The notes beneath the pieces are model-generated. The model did no database searches. It was not told where the DNA came from and saw only the letters and a list, made by a program, of their open reading frames with translations. 64,000 nucleotides of DNA, taken from assembly GCA_047967505.1 (NCBI GenBank), contig CM106541.1; one strand, given 5' to 3'. How positions within the stretch are numbered: position 1 is the stretch's first letter; each line of letters begins with the position of its first letter. The position numbers and the translations under genes are program-made. Of this stretch, positions 1 through 11,214 are shown in pieces. Origin of the DNA: Dipteris shenzhenensis (Eukaryota; Polypodiophyta; Polypodiopsida; Gleicheniales).

Positions 1-763
1 GATACCGCCAATCGATATTTATGCCGCTCTTGAAGTGATGACTCATCAACCTCCTCATGGCGGCCATCACTGCTTTGCCCTTTTTGTCTTCTATTATCTC
101 TCCGGCAGATGTGATTTGATAGGAGAGATCCCCTGATGAGTAAGGGGGACTGACAGTAGCAGAGTCTGAAGGAGTGGAAGCTGCGCGACCGCTTACGGAT
201 CGAGGAGTAGCAGTGGGAGTAGGAGAGGGAAAGGGACCTGACTGATACTGTGTCTCCGGACCAAGTGGAGACCTAAAGGAGCGTGAGTGTGCTGACTCGT
301 CTACATCTCCTGAGTCAGCACAACATGAGCCGCCCATCCTACTCTTCCTTCCCTTGCGGGAGGCATGCGCAGGTGATGATCCTGCGGTCGAAGGGGCGCG
401 AGGGGATGGCTGGGCAGTACGTCCACCCGTCGGTGTAGGGGAAGGAATTGCGGAGGTCCTCTGAGAGAGCAGAGAGAAGAATCTCGCTGCCTCCTCATCG
501 CTCATCTGCGCTACAAACTCGTCGGGAGTCCCGACAAAGCCATGCGCGGCTAGCAAAGGAGTTCCCTGAGGGGTAGTCGCAGTGCTACGTGGAAGAGGGG
601 TCGGACCAGGGGTAGTCACAGTGCCAGGACCGAGAGGAGTCGGACCAGGGGTAGTCCTCGGGGTAGTCGCCTGAGAGGAATCAAAGTCCTCTGGAGCATA
701 TAGATCGTGAGCTCTCCTCCTGCGAGGCTGTCCGTACTTGTCGGATGAGCGACGTGATCCCAT
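1..763 (-). CDS. CACTA orf2 (TNP1/Ptta-like accessory protein), copy A, C-terminus off window
   Basis: An open frame of about 254 codons runs leftwards from ATG at 763 to the window edge with no stop. The start is MGSRRSSDKYGQ, followed by a Thr/Pro-rich stretch with repeated TTPGPTPL-like units (about residues 30-65), then EEAARFFSLLSQRT, a Ser/Pro-rich low-complexity part with a basic HASRKGRKSR patch, and a more ordinary region (KGKAVMAAMRRLMSHHFK) where the track leaves the window. Copies D (39288) and B (53327) encode the same protein with breaks; this is the only copy open over this part. A TTAG just before the ATG could be a 3' splice site for the satellite-filled leader. In En/Spm elements the second gene encodes a DNA-binding accessory protein; that role is inferred here from position and element type, not from a clear domain hit. 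Confidence 0.8.
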   Translation of the reverse strand, partial: MGSRRSSDKYGQPRRRRAHDLYAPEDFDSSQATTPRTTPGPTPLGPGTVTTPGPTPLPRSTATTPQGTPLLAAHGFVGTPDEFVAQMSDEEAARFFSLLSQRTSAIPSPTPTGGRTAQPSPRAPSTAGSSPAHASRKGRKSRMGGSCCADSGDVDESAHSRSFRSPLGPETQYQSGPFPSPTPTATPRSVSGRAASTPSDSATVSPPYSSGDLSYQITSAGEIIEDKKGKAVMAAMRRLMSHHFKSGINIDWRY

Positions 764-789
764 GTCTAACATAGACACAAACACGAAAA

Positions 790-3290
790 CAGAAAACAAA
801 AAACAAACATGAGCATTCTCATAGGCATAGGCATAGGCAAGAAGAAAGAAGAGGGAAAGGAAAGAAGAGGGAAAGGAAAGAGGGAAAGATAAGAGGGAAA
901 GAAGATGGAAAGGAAAGAAAAGAATGAGAATGAGGAAATAGAGAATGAGTTTCCGCATGCTTATGCTCATGTGGAAAAAGAGAAGGAGCTTATGCGGAAA
1001 AAGAGAACGAGAGAAGCTTATGCGAAAACTCATTCTCTATTTCCGCATAAGCTCCTTCTCTTTTTCTGCATGAGCTTATGCTTATGCTCATGGGTGAGCA
1101 TGAGCTTATGCTCATGTTTCCGCATATGCGGAAATAGAGAATGAGAGAAGCATAAGCTTCTCTCATTCTCTATTTCTGCATATGCTCACGCAAAAGCTTA
1201 TTTCATTCTCTATTTCCGCATAAGCTTCTCTCGTTCTCTATTTCCGCATAAGCTTCTCTCGTTCTCTATTTCTGCATAAGCTCCTTATGCGGAAAAAGAG
1301 AAGGAGCTTATGCGGAAATAGAGAAGGAGCTTATGCATAAAAAGAGAAGGAGGAGCTTATGCAGAAAAAGAGAAGGAGCTTATGCATAAAAAGAGAAGGA
1401 GCTTATGCGAAAATAGAGAATGAGAGAAGCATAAGCTTCTCTCATTCTCTATTTCCGCATAAGCTTATGCGGAAACTTAAGCATAAGCTCATGCTCATGC
1501 GGAAAAAGAGAAGGAGCTTATGCATAAAAAGAGAAGGAGGAGCTTATGCGGAAAAAGAGAAGGAGCTTATGCGGAAAAAGAGAATGAGAGAAGCATAAGC
1601 TTCTCTCATTCTCTATTTCCGCATAAGCTTATGCGGAAACTTACGCATAAGCTCATGCTCATGCATGAGCATAAGCATGAGCTTATGCTTATGCTTATGC
1701 TCATGCATAAGCATAAGCATAAGCTCATGCTTATGCTCATGCGGAAAAAGAGAAGGAGCTTATGCATAAAAAGAGAAGGAGGAGCTTATGTGGAAAAAGA
1801 GAAGGAGCTTATACGAAAAAAGAGAAGGAGCTTATGCTCATGCGGAAAAAGAGAAGGAGGAGCTTATGCATAAAAAGAGAAGGAGCTTATACGGAAAAAG
1901 AGAAGGAGGAGCTTATACGGAAAAAGAGAAGGAGCTTATGCTCATGCGGAAAAAGAGAAGGAGGAGCTTATGCATAAAAAGAGAAGGAGCTTATATGGAA
2001 AAAGAGAAGGAGGAGCTTATACGGAAAAAGAGAAGGAGCTTATGCTCATGCGGAAAAAGAGAAGGAGGAGCTTATGCATAAAAAGAGAAGGAGGAGCTTA
2101 TGCGAAAAAAGAGAAGGAGCTTATGCGGAAACTTAAGCATAAGCTCATGCTCATGCATGAGCATAAGCATGAGCTTATGCTTATGCTTATGCTTAAGCAT
2201 AAGCATAAGCATAAGCTCATGCTTATGCTGATGCGGAAATAGAGAAGGAGCTTATGCATAAAAACAGAAAGAGGAGCTTATGCGAAAAAAGAGAAGGAGC
2301 TTATGCGGAAAAAGAGAAGCTTCTCTCATTCTCTATTTCCGCATAAGCTTATGGAAAAACTTACGCATAAGCTCATGCTCATGCATGAGCATAAGCATGA
2401 GCTTATGCTCATGCGGAAAAAGAGAACGAGCTTATGCGGAAAAAGAGAAGGAGCTTATGCGAAAAAAGAGAATGAGAGAAGCATAAGCTTCTCTCATTCT
2501 CTATTTCCGCATAAGCTTATGCGGAAACTTACGCATAAGCTCATGCTCATGCATGAGCATAAGCATGAGCTTATGCTTATGCTTATGCTCATGCATAAGC
2601 ATAAGCATAAGCTCACGCATAAGCTCATGCGGAAATAGAGAAGGAGCTTATGCTCATGCGGAAAAAGAGAAGGAGCTTATGCGGAAAAAGAGAAGGAGCT
2701 TATGCGGAAAAAGAGAATGAGAGAAGCATAAGCTTCTCTCATTCTCTATTTCCGCATAAGCTTATGCGGAAACTTATGCATAAGCTGATGCTCATGCATG
2801 AGCATAAGCATGAGCTTATGCTTATGCTTAAGCATAAGCATAAGCATAAGCTCATGCTTATGCTCATGCGGAAATAGAGAAGGAGCTTATGCATAAAAAG
2901 AGAAAGAGGAGCTTATGCGGAAAAAGAGAAGGAGCTTATGCGGAAAAAGAGAATGAGAGAAGCATAAGCTTCTCTCATTCTCTATTTCCGCATAAGCTTA
3001 TGCGGAAACTTACGCATAAGCTCATGCTTATGCTCATGCGGAAAAAGAGAAGGAGCTTATGCTCATGCGAAAAAAGAGAAGGAGCTTATGCAGAAAAAGA
3101 GAAGGAGCTTATGCGGAAACTTACGCATAAGCTCATGCTCATGCATGAGGGGGAAAAGAGAGAGGGGGAAAGAGAGAAGGGGGAAAGAGAGAATAAGAGA
3201 AGAGGGAAAAAAGAGAAGGGGGAAAAAGGAGAAAAAGAGAAGGGGGAAGAAGGAAAGAGAGAGAGGGGAAGAGAGGGTTCCTACGCCCAT
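790..3290. repeat. Palindromic AAGCTTATGC satellite plus GA-rich tract in the orf2 leader of copy A
   Basis: About 2.4 kb is built from a few short words: GGAAAAAGAGAAGGAGCTTA, the palindrome GCATAAGCTTATGC, runs of TTATGC/GCATAA, and GAGAATGAGAGAAGC facing its own reverse complement GCTTCTCTCATTCTC. The last 130 bases (3166-3290) are a GA-rich tract without the palindromes. It lies between the orf2 ATG (763) and the orf2 leader, most likely inside an intron. The same array recurs in copy E (24960-26340), copy D (38940-39240) and copy B (50340-52400), always at this place in the element. The open frames in it (Met/Lys/Arg/Glu-rich peptides such as MRKKRRSLC) are repeat artefacts. Confidence 0.85.
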
Positions 3291-3292
3291 CA

Positions 3293-3323
3293 CTGCAGCT
3301 AGCGCTTAAGGCGCTAGCTGCAG
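3293..3323. other. Perfect hairpin in the family-1 orf2 leader, copy A
   Basis: Two 13-base arms, CTGCAGCTAGCGC and its exact complement, flank the loop TTAAG. It sits at the junction of the orf2 leader and the satellite. Copy E has the same hairpin at 26367-26395, with matching changes on both arms (GCGC/GCGC becomes GCAC/GTGC) so pairing is kept. Copy B (50288-50316) has unpaired changes. Confidence 0.75.
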
Positions 3324-3985
3324 GCCAATGCAAATAACAAAAATATTAAATGGAAAGAAGAGGAAGCACTTACCTGTAAAAGTATGTCCCGCTCGATGTA
3401 GTGGACTGGCCCCACAAAAAAGAGAGAGTATGTCCCGCTCGGTGTAGTGGACTGGCCCTACAAAAGAGAGAAAACAACCCATTTTTTCAAATAAGATGTT
3501 AGTGGAAAGAGGAGATTACAAAAGCAACTTCTTGAAAGGAGACAAGGAAAGAGAAGATTGAGGAGACAAGGAAAGGAGGAGATTGAGGAGACAAGGAGAA
3601 AGAGAAGGAAGAGAAATACAGAAAGAAGAGGTGAGTTTTCTTTCTTTCTTTCTTGAAATCTCGTTTTTTGTTTCAATCCTTTCAAATCAAGCATGAAAAC
3701 TAGTTTACAGCTTAGCAATACAAGTAGAAACACTCACAAAACCAAAGCTAACAAACAAACAACCTACATTGTTGAAACAAACTCACCTCTTGAAGAACTT
3801 TCTTTCTGGAAACCAAAGAGGGAAAAAGGAGAGAGAGGGAGTACAAGAGGTAGGAGAAGGGTGAGGAGTGGAAAATAGAGTGGGAGGTTGCTTGGAATAG
3901 ATGGGAGGTCGTCGAAAATAGGTGGGAGGAGATTTTGGGTTGCTTACTTGAGAGATTAGGAATGGATTGAGCAAAACGCCGCGCG
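3324..3985 (-). other. orf2 leader (5' UTR/first exon region) of copy A
   Basis: Non-coding purine/pyrimidine-rich leader between the central palindrome array and the hairpin. It is conserved in copies E (26396-27050, minus) and B (49706-50285, plus), which shows it belongs to the element. A local duplication of about 43 bases with core TGTAGTGGACTGGCCC is present around 3385-3470. No convincing protein is encoded. Confidence 0.6.
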
Positions 3986-3989
3986 TTTC

Positions 3990-4360
3990 GGCGTTTCGAG
4001 TTTTAATCCACAGCGTCGCTATATAGCGACGCTTACTCGTCGCTATATAGCGACGATTTTAATTTAAAACGTCGCTATATAGCGACGTTTTAAATTAAAA
4101 ACGTCGCTATATAGCGACGGAACAGAGCATCGCTATATAGCGACGCTTACTGTTTATTTTTTTAATATGGCCTCCAGTGAAGCTCAAACATGCTATGCTT
4201 ATAATTGTCAATATCTCCTCTTACTATATAGCCTTACTATATAGGATTTTTTGTTTCAATCCTTACTATATAGCGACGTCATTCTTTTTATATGGCCTCA
4301 AGAGAAGCTCAAATTAAACATGCTATGCTTATAATTGTCAATATCTCCTCTTCATGCTTA
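3990..4360. promoter_or_regulatory. Central bidirectional promoter region of copy A with palindrome array
   Basis: Five copies of GTCGCTATATAGCGAC (one with a single change) lie between 4014 and 4146, between the divergent orf2 (minus) and transposase (plus). One of them is the core of a perfect 44-base palindrome at 4057-4100. The following stretch contains a direct repeat with core ATGCTATGCTTATAATTGTC at about 4191-4220 and 4319-4345. The same palindrome forms the subterminal repeats at the element ends. A role in binding the orf2 product or in controlling both genes is inferred from En/Spm biology. Confidence 0.7.
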
Positions 4361-4382
4361 TGTTGTGGTTTTATAAGTGTAG

Positions 4383-7300
4383 ATGGAAGGGACGAGTGGA
4401 AGCTCATCCGATGATGCGCCAACGCCCGGGAGCACGAAGTGGCTTACGGAGAGGTTATATTGTCATTGCACTCATTGCAAGCGAGAAGTACGACATCAAC
4501 GTCGTATTATCATGCGCCACTTGCGGATGTATGGGGAGGAGCCGGAACCAGTACCCCCCCGTTGGTGTTGCACATGTTGATGGATCATCGGTAAGTCAAA
4601 GCTATTTAAGTTCGCAATCTTATTGTATACCCGGAAATAGAAGATCTTATATTTACACGAATGAGCTTATGAAAGGATGAGGAGGGTGACGAGGGTACAC
4701 ATATACCTTCTCACTTTCAACAAGACTATAGTCTCCCGGATGACGACGAGGGTATGGTCGACATGATGGATTCCATTTTTAGGGGCACTACATCCCACGT
4801 ACACGTGATGTCAGAGTCTAAGGTCAAAATGCGAGAGTTGCAATCAACACAATTGTACGAGGGTGCTAGGATGTCTAAACTACATGCTTGTCTCTCAATC
4901 TTGAATCTACAAGTATAGTATGGGTGGTCGGATACAAGTGTCTCGGCCTTAATGAGGTTAGCCCTTGCATTAATTTGACTCATTATTTGGATATTGTTTG
5001 TTTTGAGAATCATCATTTGTATAGTGTCTTTGTCATAGGTTGCTCCATAAGATGTTGCCTGCACCAAATACCATGCCCGCATCAAGAGATGAAGCGAAAA
5101 AGATGCTAACAATGGTGGGTATGGATTATGATACCATCCATGCTTGCCGTAATGATTGCATTCTCTTTCGTCGTGAGCATGGAGATTTGGCTAGTTGTCC
5201 AAAGTGTGGGGAACAACGATATAGAGATGACTTGCAGGGTGAGAGGATACCGGTAAAGGTCTTAAGACACTTTCCCATCATTGCAAGAATACAACACATG
5301 TTTCGATGCAAATCCATAGCGGAGTTGATGACATGGCATGCATCTCATCGGTCCACTGATCACACATTGAGGATTCCCGCAGATTGTGCAGCTTGGAAGC
5401 ACATAGATAATCAGTGGCCGGACTTTGCGAGAGAGCCACGCAACTTACATCTTGGGCTAGCCATGGACGGCGTGAATCCTTTCGGGTTACGCTCGACATC
5501 TTGGTCGACATGGCCCATAGTCGTGGTGAATTACAATATCCCACCATGGCTAACAATAAAAAAGGGACACCTCATGCTTGCACTACTTGTGCCAGGAAAG
5601 TACATTTCACCTTTGATAGAGGAGTTACAGATATTATGGAGAGGAGTGCAGGTCTTTGATATTTCCAGAGCTCCTAGGCATACCAATGATATTTTGGTCA
5701 GGGGTATCTTGATGTGGACCATGCATGACTACCCAGGATATGGAGAGTGCGCAGGTACGTGGTTATGTCTTTACATGTACAATGAGGGATTATGCTTTTT
5801 TTACTCTCTTTTGCACGCATGTCTTGTACTAAGATATTCATGCACGCGTGCAGGACTTGTTACAAGTGGGTACCATGCTTGTCCTGTTTGTGGACCCGCT
5901 CTGAAATCGCTTGCACGCTACTCCAAACATATGAGGAAAAATGTTTATGAAGGTCATGCTCGATACCTTCCGCTCGACCATCTCGCACGTTGAGGTCAGC
6001 TTGATCCACCACCATCATATTTGAAAGCAAGTGATTGGCTTGGAGGGAGAATGGAGAGGAACCTCCTCCTGGTATGAAGAGGCTATCGATCTTTCACGAG
6101 CTTCCTTATTGGGGTCAGTTACAAAAATCAATCATCTCTTGGATCCCATGCATATCTTTAAGAATGTGGGGGCTACCATTTGGGCACACTTGGTTGGTTC
6201 CAAGGACTCGAGAGGAGTGCGAGAAGACTTGCGTGCTATGAATAGGATGTCTCGTTTGTGGCCCCAAGTGCATGCTTCAGGAAAAGTTGTCCTCCCGAAA
6301 GCAACGTGGATCCTCTCTACGAGGGAGGAGGCAGCGATCAAGGCAGACATTGCCTCTTTTCAAACACCGACAGGGTACATGCGTTGCTTGAAAGGAGCAT
6401 TTTCAAAGGACAATAAGCTTAGTGGCCTCAAGTCCCATGATTGGCACAAGGTCTTACAGGTATTCTAAGTAGAACTAGTGTACCGATAATAGTGATGCAT
6501 TAGCGTAATTATTATTATGTTATATTGTTGACATGATTTCATTGTTGCTTTGATAGTTCATCCTTCCAATTACAATAAAAGGGTGCTTACAAGAAGATGT
6601 TAGAAATGCTATATTCAAGATTTGTGGTATTGTGAGGTATGCTTACTATCAATTCGCATTATGTATTTTCTTCATGGACATGTGAAATAGGTGGATATCT
6701 CAAATATCTTACATATGCATGGACATGTGAAATAGGTGGATATCTCAAAAAGAGATCTCTATATCGAGCATCGAGAAGGCTAGGGTGGAATCCATCGAAG
6801 CCGTATGCTTGCTTGAGAAGCACTTTCCCTCAAGCATTATGACAACTCAAGTCCACTTGCTTGTGCACATAGTTGATGAGGTGGCTATAGCAGGTACCGT
6901 TCATAATCGATGGATGTTTTTTCTCGAGCGGTTTATGAAAACTTTAAAGGGGTTTGTAAGACAAAGAGCAAGACCAAAAGCAAGCATGGAAGAGGGATGG
7001 CTTGTGCAAGAGTCATTAGTATATATCACAGAGTTTCTTGCATCCACGGATCCTGATATGCCGCAAGCTTGGCACAACAAGGATGATGATCGCATCATTG
7101 GCGAGGTCCCCCAAGGAAAAGGGATTGAAAGAAAGATGAGCGAAGAGCAAATGGAGAAATTCAATAAGTTTTGTATCCTCAATAGCCCTGAGATGCAGAA
7201 GTGGATTGAGAGATATGAAGTGGCCAAAGCAGAAAGAATAAATGCAAGGACGAGATTTAGAGTAATGTACAGGAGATCACAACCATATCCACGAGATCTG

Positions 7301-8433
7301 GCTCTTCTCCTTACTCACATGTCACTTGATTGGCTACAACTGGCTATACGTAAAGCCGAACGTGATGGAGAGACAATAAACGAGCGCGAGCGGGAGTTAT
7401 CATCTAGATGTATGGTGCATGTAAGTTTCTTATCTCTTGACGTAATTAAGTAATTATTTGTGGCAATATATGCTATAAAATAGGTGCATCTTCATTGTTT
7501 TAATGATGCTCTTTTACAGTACAAAAAGTACAGTGCATTATGGTCATATGGACGACATTTTCGCGTGGAACGCATCGATTCAAAGAGAGTCACGTATGAT
7601 TGTGGAGTCATGGCTAACTTCACACAAGATAGCCGAGCAAGTGCTTCGGATACCAATCTTCTCTCCTCACAGTTGGATTATTGTGGAACCATACGTGTGG
7701 AACCATACGCGACATCTATGAAATTGATTTCAGACGATTTACTATTTTCATTCTTGATGTAAAATGGTTTAGAACTACTTACAACGGTCCCCATGCGACA
7801 GTGAGAAAAGATAGTAGCGGTCTCTTTGCAATAGACTCCACCAAACATTGGACCGATGAAAGTGATACTTTTGTTCTTCCCGAGCACTGTGAGTAGGTGC
7901 ATACTAATGATTTAATTAGTCGAAGCTTTCATTTTTAAAGTCCATTGATATATATATATAATTGACGACATTTGGCACGTGATTTTTCATCTTCAATATA
8001 GGTGGGTTTTCATCCGGATCGTTCTGATCCAAGATGGTGGTACGTGATCCAAGTTGCACCACGAATTAGTAAGCAGATTTTTGAAGATCGAGATGTGGAT
8101 ATGGAGATGCCACTACCAATGCCGGATCCAATTGATGAATCTAGTGAAGAAGATGTAGATCACCATATGAGGCAAGAGGAAGATGCGCATAATGACATCG
8201 CACAGGAGGAGGATGGAGATCACGATATTGACGAGGAAGACAACAATCATCAAGATCAATCACCACACTTAAGCTTTATTGAAGAAGATGATCAAATACT
8301 TTTAGGTGAGCGTACGATACTAGAGTACGATGATGATATAGGAGATCAACTCGGTACAGAGTTGGAGATAGACTTGCTTGGCACCTTAGACTTGGCTCAA
8401 GATGAAACAGTTGATGTAAATGCTCTTATTTGA
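4383..8433 (+). pseudogene. TNP2-like CACTA transposase (orf1), copy A, nearly complete but broken
   Basis: Probable exons: 4383-4590 (MEGTSGSSSDD start, then a C-x-C-x-x-C zinc-finger-like Transpos_assoc part and HLRMYGEEPEP; donor GTAAGT at 4591), about 4676-4958, 5040-5754, 5854 to 6459, about 6557-6636, about 6735-7420, 7481-7890 and 8002-8433. Transposase_21 motifs are MDGVNPFG (exon 3), GYHACPVCGP (exon 4) and LLDPMHIFKNV; DUF4218 is HFPSSIMTTQVHLLVHIVDE followed by FLERFMKTLKGFVRQRAR; DUF4216 covers exon 8 into WWYVIQVAPR. The C-terminus is a strongly acidic tail. Damage: C-run frameshift near 4553-4560, TAG at 4916 (copy D has Lys), TGA at 5991, a frameshift near 6124, and a 46-base tandem duplication near 6675-6750 by the exon 7 acceptor. 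TNP2 proteins are the catalytic DDE-type transposases of CACTA elements. Confidence 0.9.
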
Positions 8434-8589
8434 TTTTTCTCATCTCAAACTTGGACATGAATATATGAGCTTCAAAGGCTTGATGTACATGCTCTCATGT
8501 TTTTATTTTCTATGAGCTCAAACATGTATGAAAATTTAAAATATTTTTTCATTGGAAAAAACTAAATTTTAAGGCCTAAAAAAAAAAAA

Positions 8590-8784
8590 AACCCTCTCTG
8601 TAAAAAGTCACTATAATAATTTGTCTCAGTGTCGCTATATAGCGACTTTTAAGAACGTCGCTATATAGCGACTTTTGACAAAAGTCGCTATATAGCGACG
8701 ATTTGCGAAACTCGATTTTTATAGCGATGATTAGCGCTAAACGTCGGTACGTAAACGTCGCAATAGGATGCGTGTGTAGTAGTG
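8590..8784. repeat. Transposase-side terminus of copy A with subterminal palindromes
   Basis: Three GTCGCTATATAGCGAC-type repeats (about 8632-8700) precede the terminal inverted repeat that ends TGTGTAGTAGTG at 8784. Just inside the end lies a GTCGGTACGTAAACGTCGCAA block that also occurs, reverse complemented, inside the ends at 27208 and 60649. Confidence 0.85.
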
Positions 8785-8785
8785 A

Positions 8786-10497
8786 CCTGGAAGTGAGCCT
8801 ATTTTGCGCAGGTCTACCAGGGTGAGGTATCCTGTGGATAGGTTGAAATATGATGGATTTACAGCCATTCACTATGCCTATATGGTCAAAGTGATACAGG
8901 AACCAGAACCCACTTCTTTTGAGCAAGCCATGGGAAATGAAAAATGGGAGAAAGCCATGGATGAAGAAATGGATTCCTTGGATGCAAATGCTACATGGGA
9001 ATTGGTGCCTTTGCCTAAAGACAAGAATGCAATTGGCTGTAAGTGGGTTTATAAGATCAAGCACAATGCAGATGGTTCTGTGAATAGATACAAGGCAAGA
9101 CTAGTTGTCAAGGGGTATGCACAGACATATGGCATTGATTATGAAGAAACTTTTAGCCCGGTTGCAAGGATGGCAACCGTAAGAGCAGCCATTGCTATGG
9201 CTGCATCAAAGGGATGGTCTTTACATCAGATGGATGTAAAGAATGCCTTCTTGCATGGTGATTTGCAAGAAGAGGTCTTTATGGAGCAGCCAACAGGTTA
9301 TGTTCATGCTATTCATCCTGAGTTTGTTTGCAGGTTGAAGAAAGCCTTGTATGGCTTGAAGCAACCACCTAGAGCATGGTCTGACAAGATAGGACAGTAT
9401 CTTGTCACTATTGGCTTTCAGATTTCCAAGGCAGATTTCTCACTCTATGTGAGAAAAACAGAGAAAGGGATTATGCTGCTTGTCATTTATGTTGATGATT
9501 TGATCATCACAGGTGACAGTGATAAAGATATCCTTCATGTGAAAATGCTATTGAGGCAGAAGTTTGAGATAAACTTCTGAAGGATTTGGGAGAGCTGCGA
9601 TATTTCTTGGGCATTGAGGTGATTAGATCACCAAGTGGGATACAGCTCTTGTAGAGGCAGTATGGATTGGACATGTTGTCCAAATATGGGATGACAAGCT
9701 GTAAGCCTATTTCAGTTCCTTTGGAGCAGAATGTGAAGCTGAGCGCAGATGCAGGTGAGCTTCTGGAAGACCCTACTATGTACAGACGCATAGTAGGAAG
9801 TTTGATTTACATGACTATTACCAGGCGAGATTTGAGCTATGCTGTTGGGTTGGTAAGTCAGTTTATGCAGGCTCCAAGGAAACCGCATTTGGATGCAGCT
9901 AGACGCATGCTCAGGTATGTGAAGTCCACATTGCAGTATAGACTATTTTATGAGGCTGGGGTTCAGATACAGTTGCATGGATACACTGATGCTGATTGGG
10001 CTGGTAGTATTTCTGATAGATGATCTACCAGTGGATATGTGTTCTCTTTTGGGAGTGCTGCAGTCACTTGGAGTAGCAAGAAACAGTCTACAGTTGCCTT
10101 GTCGAGCACAGAGGCTGAGTACAGGGGTGCGGCAATGGTTGCATGTGAGGTAGCTTGGTTGCATAAGCTACTCTATGATATGCATCAGTCTACAGATGGG
10201 CCAGTTGTCATTTATTGTGACAACATGAGCAGTATACACTTGGCAAAGAACCGAGTCTTTCATGCTAGAACAAAGCACATTGAGGTGCATTATCACTATG
10301 TGCGGGAGAAGGTTTTACTAGGTCTTATTGATCTAGTTTATGTCAGCACACAGGATCAGGTAGCTGACATATTCACGAAAGCATTGGGCGCAGAGAAGCT
10401 GCGCAAGTTCAGAGACCTGCTTGGTGTGCAGGAATTGGGATTGAGCTCGAGGGGGAGTGTTGAGATATCGAGCTCCACTCGCGATATGCCAGGGTGA
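8786..10497 (+). pseudogene. pol: Ty1/copia pol: reverse transcriptase and RNase H, broken
   Basis: The frame is already open at the CACTA junction, so the N-terminal gag/protease/integrase is lost to the left. RT motifs in order: GCKWVYKIKHNADGSVNRYK, KARLVVKGYAQ, FSPVARM, QMDVKNAFLHGDL and the catalytic LVIYVDDLIITG at about 9480-9510. RNase H follows with TDADWAGS, KKQSTVALSSTEAEY, a conserved CDNMSSIHLAKN and ADIFTKAL. Breaks: a frameshift with stop at about 9578 after KFEINF, TAG near 9653 and TGA at 10021, where an Arg codon is expected before STSGY. The element is therefore not able to make a functional RT from this copy. Confidence 0.93.
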
Positions 10498-10818
10498 CCG
10501 TTATGTATTTATGTCACTGACTTGTTAGCTGGAGATGCGGTTGGTACACCGCCCACAAATAATAGCTGGATGATAGCTATCCTTATCTACTCTAGTTTGT
10601 GGCTCAGTTAGTAAGCCACCTTAGTTAGTTGAGTTTTGTTTGAGACCCACATATAGGGTTCTTCTATTTCTTTGTACTTGAGTTCTTTTGGCTTTTACAA
10701 CAAGAAGAGGAAACTGTTTTCAGCCTCCACCTTTTGTGTGTATTCCCCCATTGTGCTTGTGAGAAAGCCTCAAGTGAGACTCCTTCCCTCTCTCCCACTA
10801 TCTTCACATTTTGTTCCA
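10458..10818 (+). repeat. Copia 3' LTR
   Basis: It starts TGTTGAGATATCG directly after the polypurine tract. The coding frame overlaps its first 40 bases, ending at 10497. I place the right edge at a CA near 10818, where the sequence changes into the coding-like region of the next gene. Without the 5' LTR in the window this edge could be off by tens of bases. Confidence 0.65.
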
Positions 10819-10829
10819 GGGATGGATGT

Positions 10830-11214
10830 GATTTTATGTAGCAAAAGAGAAGTAGTTGCATTTGCTACAATCCATGATAGTGATCCCAATTCAGTTTGCC
10901 ACTTTCAAAGACTTGGCTAAGATAAGGTGGCAGTTACTGTATCAAAGATTCTTAGCACACATGTTGAGCTAAAGTATAAATGTGGAGATATGGAAACACT
11001 TGGAGATGTTATGCCCTACAATACATCCAACAAATCATTTATAGCATGGGACAAAGATGAGACTTATGCAACATACATTATCAAGAATACAAAGTGCACC
11101 ACCTTGGATTTTACTATAGGGGACATTTTACAAATGAGATCATTTGCAAATAAGACTGTAGCAGAAGGTGAAGTATTGGGATTTGAACAAGTGGAGCAAT
11201 GGTCATTTGCATAG
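10830..11214 (+). pseudogene. TNP1/DUF8039-like domain fragment
   Basis: Two adjacent frames encode VILCSKREVVAFATIHDSDP followed, after a TAA near 10919, by VAVTVSKILSTHVELKYKCG and MPYNTSNKSFIAWDKDE. The order 'V-L-S, V-A-x-G/T-I, V-x-V, IAW' resembles the C-terminal domain found in plant En/Spm accessory proteins and DUF8039 proteins. The match is from memory of the family pattern, not a search. It lies directly before the DUF7869 gene and may be part of the same ancient element or gene. The copia LTR abuts its N-terminal side, so the beginning may have been cut away. Confidence 0.4.

Larger units (their letters stand above)
1..8784 (+). mobile_element. CACTA (En/Spm) element, family 1, copy A; left part outside the window
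   Basis: The right terminus is seen directly: the reverse complement of the bases ending at 8784 starts CACTACTACACACGCATCC, matching the left ends of copies at 19591, 27208 and 60649. The element contains orf2 on the minus strand (1-763, running off the window), its satellite-bearing leader, a central palindrome array and the TNP2 transposase on the plus strand, followed by subterminal GTCGCTATATAGCGAC repeats. The bases after 8784 (ACC) open directly into a copia pol frame, so A was inserted into that retrotransposon; the other flank is off-window, so the target duplication cannot be confirmed. Confidence 0.9.
8785..10818 (+). mobile_element. Ty1/copia LTR retrotransposon, 3' half, cut by CACTA copy A
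   Basis: Reverse transcriptase and RNase H coding sequence (8786-10497) is followed by a purine tract (TCGAGGGGGAG, about 10447-10457) and a sequence starting TGTTGAGATATCG, the expected layout of polypurine tract then 3' LTR. The 5' half would lie to the left of CACTA copy A, outside the window. The LTR right edge is not certain. Confidence 0.85.

Noticed and set aside
790-3170. CRISPR-like array of short repeats
   Set aside because: No unique spacers, irregular spacing, plant nuclear context; the repeats are palindromic satellite words.
905-3302. Many overlapping open frames rich in Lys/Arg/Glu (MRKKRRSLCGKREGAYA type)
   Set aside because: They follow directly from the GGAAAAAGAGAAGGAGCTTATGC satellite and exist in several frames at once; no codon bias or homology.
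8636-8700. Palindromes as tRNA or riboswitch structures
   Set aside because: They are 16-18-base DNA dyads repeated at element ends and in the middle; no tRNA arms or anticodon loop can be drawn.
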